NCBI GenBank assembly: GCA_003176035.1
Contig: PSRL01000161.1
Span: forward strand, 1 to 7,359
DNA: 7,359 bases
Source of the DNA: Verrucomicrobiota bacterium
GTDB lineage: Bacteria; Verrucomicrobiota; Verrucomicrobiia; Chthoniobacterales; Xiphinematobacteraceae
Direction of reading: 5' to 3'
Positions 5,460 through 7,359 of the stretch are shown here, piece by piece. Within the stretch, counting starts at the first letter, position 1; the number at the start of each line of letters is the position of its first letter. The notes beneath the pieces were generated by a model that did not search any database, was not told the origin of the DNA, and saw only the letters and a list, made by a program, of their open reading frames with translations. Both the position numbers and the translations under genes were made by a program.

Positions 5460-6806
5460 ATGGCGTGGTTATCGTTTGATTTGCGGGAAGTAAAGCCGAC
5501 ACTGACATTGGCTCTGCCCATCGCCGCGGGGAATTTAAGCGGAATGCTCATGGGCTGGATCGATGCACTGATGGTGGGGCGCTTAGGGGTCCTTCCCTTG
5601 GCAGCGGTTGCTTTTTCGCTGAGTGTCTGGCTGTTTTTTTACTTTCTGGGGTCCGGCTTCGTTTTGGCGGTTTCTGTGCGAGTCGCACGAGCCCATGCGG
5701 CGCGAGATATCCCAGCTTTGAGGGGCTGGCTTGCCGCCTCCCTGATTGTTTCCCTTTCAGTGAGTCTGTTTACTACGGCAATGGGGTTGGCCTCCGTTAA
5801 GGTTTTGCCTTTTTTTGGCCAAGATCCCGAAGTCGTAAAGGCCGCCATAGGTTTTTACACTTCCATTGTCTTGTCCTTGGCCCCTGGTTTTCTTTGGCTC
5901 AGTCTCAAGACATTTTTAGACGCATTAGGAAGGCCGTGGAGCGGATTTTGGATACTCATCGGCTGTATAGCCATAAACATCTTATTGAACTGGCTCTTAA
6001 TTTTTGGAAATTGGGGTTTTCCGCGACTGGGCGTTACTGGCGCTGGCGTTGCCACTTTGATCGCGAGGATAGCGGGTGCTATTTTCATGATTTTAATATT
6101 TGTATGCACCTCGTACCTACGTGACCTTCTATTTCATTTACAAAATTGTCGCTGGGAATCGATTCGTGATTTGATGCATCTTGGTCTCCCCATCACCTCA
6201 CAAATGCTCAGCGAAAGCATCGCATTCAATTTCGGAGCCATTATGATAGGCTGGTTAGGGGCGGTCCCGCTGGCAGCCCATCAAATTGCCATCACTCTTG
6301 CCGGAACCACATTCATGATCCCACTAGGAGTGGGGACGGCCCTGGCCATTCGAATGGGCAACTTGCTAGGAGGAGGCCATAGACAGCGTCTGCCGGGCAC
6401 CATCTACGGCACACTTCTCGTCATGTGCGCCTTGATGGGTTTCATAGGAGCCCTCATCATTCTTTTTTCTCACCAAATTCCAAAATGGTTTGTGGATTCA
6501 GCAGCGGTACATCAAATCGCCAGCCAGCTCTTAATCATTGTGGGAATTCTACAAATTATGGATGCCCTTTATATCCTTACCCAATGCGGGTTAAGAGGCT
6601 TTTCAGACGTCCGCTTTCCGGCGCTGACAAACATTTTTGCTTATCTTGGTTTTGGAATCGTCTGCGGATTTATACTCGGATTAGTAGCAAAATTTGAGGC
6701 TCCCGGCGTTTGGGTGGGTTTATTTTTAGGCACCGCCTTGAGCGGCATCCTCTGTTTTTTTCGACTTCGCAGCAAAGTGAAGGAACACACTTCAATTCCA
6801 CTTTAG
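5460..6806 (+). CDS. MATE-family efflux transporter
   Basis: This is a 448-residue inner-membrane antiporter of the multidrug and toxic compound extrusion family, full length, with twelve hydrophobic segments in two repeats of six. The N-terminal half opens with ALPIAAGN and the conserved segment WIDALMVGRLG, where D35 sits at the TM1 acidic position of NorM-type pumps. The second half has E252 at the TM7 acidic position, followed by PLAAHQIA and MIPLGVGTALAIRMGNLLG, the usual TM8 region. Such proteins expel cationic compounds using Na+ or H+; the ion and substrate cannot be read here. The start is set by GAGAGG. It is cotranscribed with the MFS gene 13 bases downstream. No regulator is adjacent, which leaves the inducing signal open. 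Confidence 0.95.
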   Translation: MAWLSFDLREVKPTLTLALPIAAGNLSGMLMGWIDALMVGRLGVLPLAAVAFSLSVWLFFYFLGSGFVLAVSVRVARAHAARDIPALRGWLAASLIVSLSVSLFTTAMGLASVKVLPFFGQDPEVVKAAIGFYTSIVLSLAPGFLWLSLKTFLDALGRPWSGFWILIGCIAINILLNWLLIFGNWGFPRLGVTGAGVATLIARIAGAIFMILIFVCTSYLRDLLFHLQNCRWESIRDLMHLGLPITSQMLSESIAFNFGAIMIGWLGAVPLAAHQIAITLAGTTFMIPLGVGTALAIRMGNLLGGGHRQRLPGTIYGTLLVMCALMGFIGALIILFSHQIPKWFVDSAAVHQIASQLLIIVGILQIMDALYILTQCGLRGFSDVRFPALTNIFAYLGFGIVCGFILGLVAKFEAPGVWVGLFLGTALSGILCFFRLRSKVKEHTSIPL

Positions 6807-6807
6807 C

Positions 6808-6812
6808 GGTGA
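6808..6812 (+). promoter_or_regulatory. Ribosome-binding site of the MFS gene
   Basis: GGTGA lies seven bases before the ATG at 6820, in the 13-base gap after the MATE stop, and supports that start. Confidence 0.6.
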
Positions 6813-6819
6813 AATCCTC

Positions 6820-7359
6820 ATGAAAAAATCCATTGTGTTGTTTACGTTTGCGGCTTCCTTGGGAGGATTTCTCTATGGCTATGACATGGCGATAGTCTCC
6901 GGAACCATCGGGTATCTGAAAGCTCATTTTCAACTGGACCCAAAACTCACCGGTTGGGCAGTCTCCAGCGTTGTGGTCGGCGGAATGTTTGGTTCCGGTA
7001 TGGCAGGTTTTCTTGGAGATCGTTACGGCCGGAAATGGGCTCTCATTGGCTGCGCGATTCTTTTTATTGGTGCAGCCATTTTGGCAGCCACCGCCCGTTC
7101 CATCACCTTCTTTACTGCGGCACGTTTTCTCGGAGGAATCGCTATTGGTGCGGCCTCGATGCTCTCTCCCCTCTATATTGCGGAAATTGCACCGGCACAT
7201 GCCCGGGGCAAGCTCGTGAGCTGCTACCAACTGGCTATCGTCGTGGCAATCTGTCTCGTGTTTTTTATTAACCTACAGATTCAACGTGCCAGCGATGAAA
7301 CCTGGAATATCACAACCGGGTGGCGCTGGATGTTTGCCTCCACAGTACTCCCCGCCGGG
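6820..7359 (+). CDS. Sugar-porter-type MFS transporter, truncated at window edge
   Basis: The N-terminal 180 residues of an inner-membrane major facilitator of the sugar porter family (XylE/GalP/AraE-like) are visible, running open to the last base. Family members are usually about 450-480 residues, so well over half lies outside the window. Seen in order are the TM1 block GGFLYGYDMAIVSG with D22, the TM2-3 loop motif GDRYGRK (66-72), the TM4 segment RFLGGIAIGAA (102-112) and the PLYIAEIAPAHARG motif (117-130) with E122 and R129. Q137 follows in TM5 at the position that contacts sugar in relatives, and GWRWMF (167-172) lies near the edge. It should import a monosaccharide or polyol, probably with H+. 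It follows the MATE gene by 13 bases, an odd pairing of an exporter and a sugar importer. Confidence 0.92.
   Translation, partial: MKKSIVLFTFAASLGGFLYGYDMAIVSGTIGYLKAHFQLDPKLTGWAVSSVVVGGMFGSGMAGFLGDRYGRKWALIGCAILFIGAAILAATARSITFFTAARFLGGIAIGAASMLSPLYIAEIAPAHARGKLVSCYQLAIVVAICLVFFINLQIQRASDETWNITTGWRWMFASTVLPAG

Noticed and set aside
6670..7230. 186-codon minus-strand frame opposite the MATE and MFS genes
   Set aside because: It is antisense to two clear transporter genes, with Cys/Lys/Asn-rich composition and no family resemblance.
1..7359. CRISPR array, tRNA, rRNA or phage defence system
   Set aside because: No regularly spaced repeats, no cloverleaf or ribosomal RNA sequence and no defence-type protein domains were seen on either strand.

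Overview
This is a bacterial window of mostly ordinary housekeeping and transport genes, with seven protein genes that I can support. The organism looks Gram-negative. The metal-binding protein has a signal peptide with no lipoprotein cysteine, which points to a periplasm, and the transporter set fits. Base composition is moderate, with an AT-rich stretch near the left edge. I cannot name the phylum from the sequence; a PVC-type lineage such as Verrucomicrobiota is a guess.

Layout. Positions 1-530 hold no convincing gene. The first ~345 bases are AT-rich, and 301-506 carries a run of inverted repeats. On the minus strand, 2182 down to 531 is a two-gene operon: an Lrp/AsnC-type regulator followed, with a 4-base ATGA overlap, by a class I aminotransferase. 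The pair resembles the alanine-transaminase/regulator pair of Bacillus (YugG/YugH, also called AlaR/AlaT). A ~200-base divergent spacer (2183-2381) contains repeated AACCAAC-type words and is the likely control region for both sides.

On the plus strand, 2382-4886 is a complete cluster A-I (Zn/Mn-type) metal ABC importer: periplasmic binding protein, ATPase and membrane permease. All three genes overlap (GTGA, then 8 bases), so they are probably translationally coupled. A lone gene at 5001-5369 encodes a small, very basic protein with a disordered Lys/Arg/Ser/Thr-rich N-terminus and a helical C-terminal half that faintly recalls ribosomal protein S20. It is followed by a hairpin over its stop codon and a textbook intrinsic terminator (5399-5432).

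From 5460 a second transport operon begins. It holds a MATE-family exporter and, 13 bases later, a sugar-porter-type MFS transporter that runs off the right edge with 180 codons visible.

I found no CRISPR array, tRNA, rRNA, intact mobile element or defence system. The items most worth a second look are the small basic protein with its double-hairpin 3' end, the repeat-rich divergent spacer, the unusual metal-ligand set of the binding protein, and the hairpin-dense left region.
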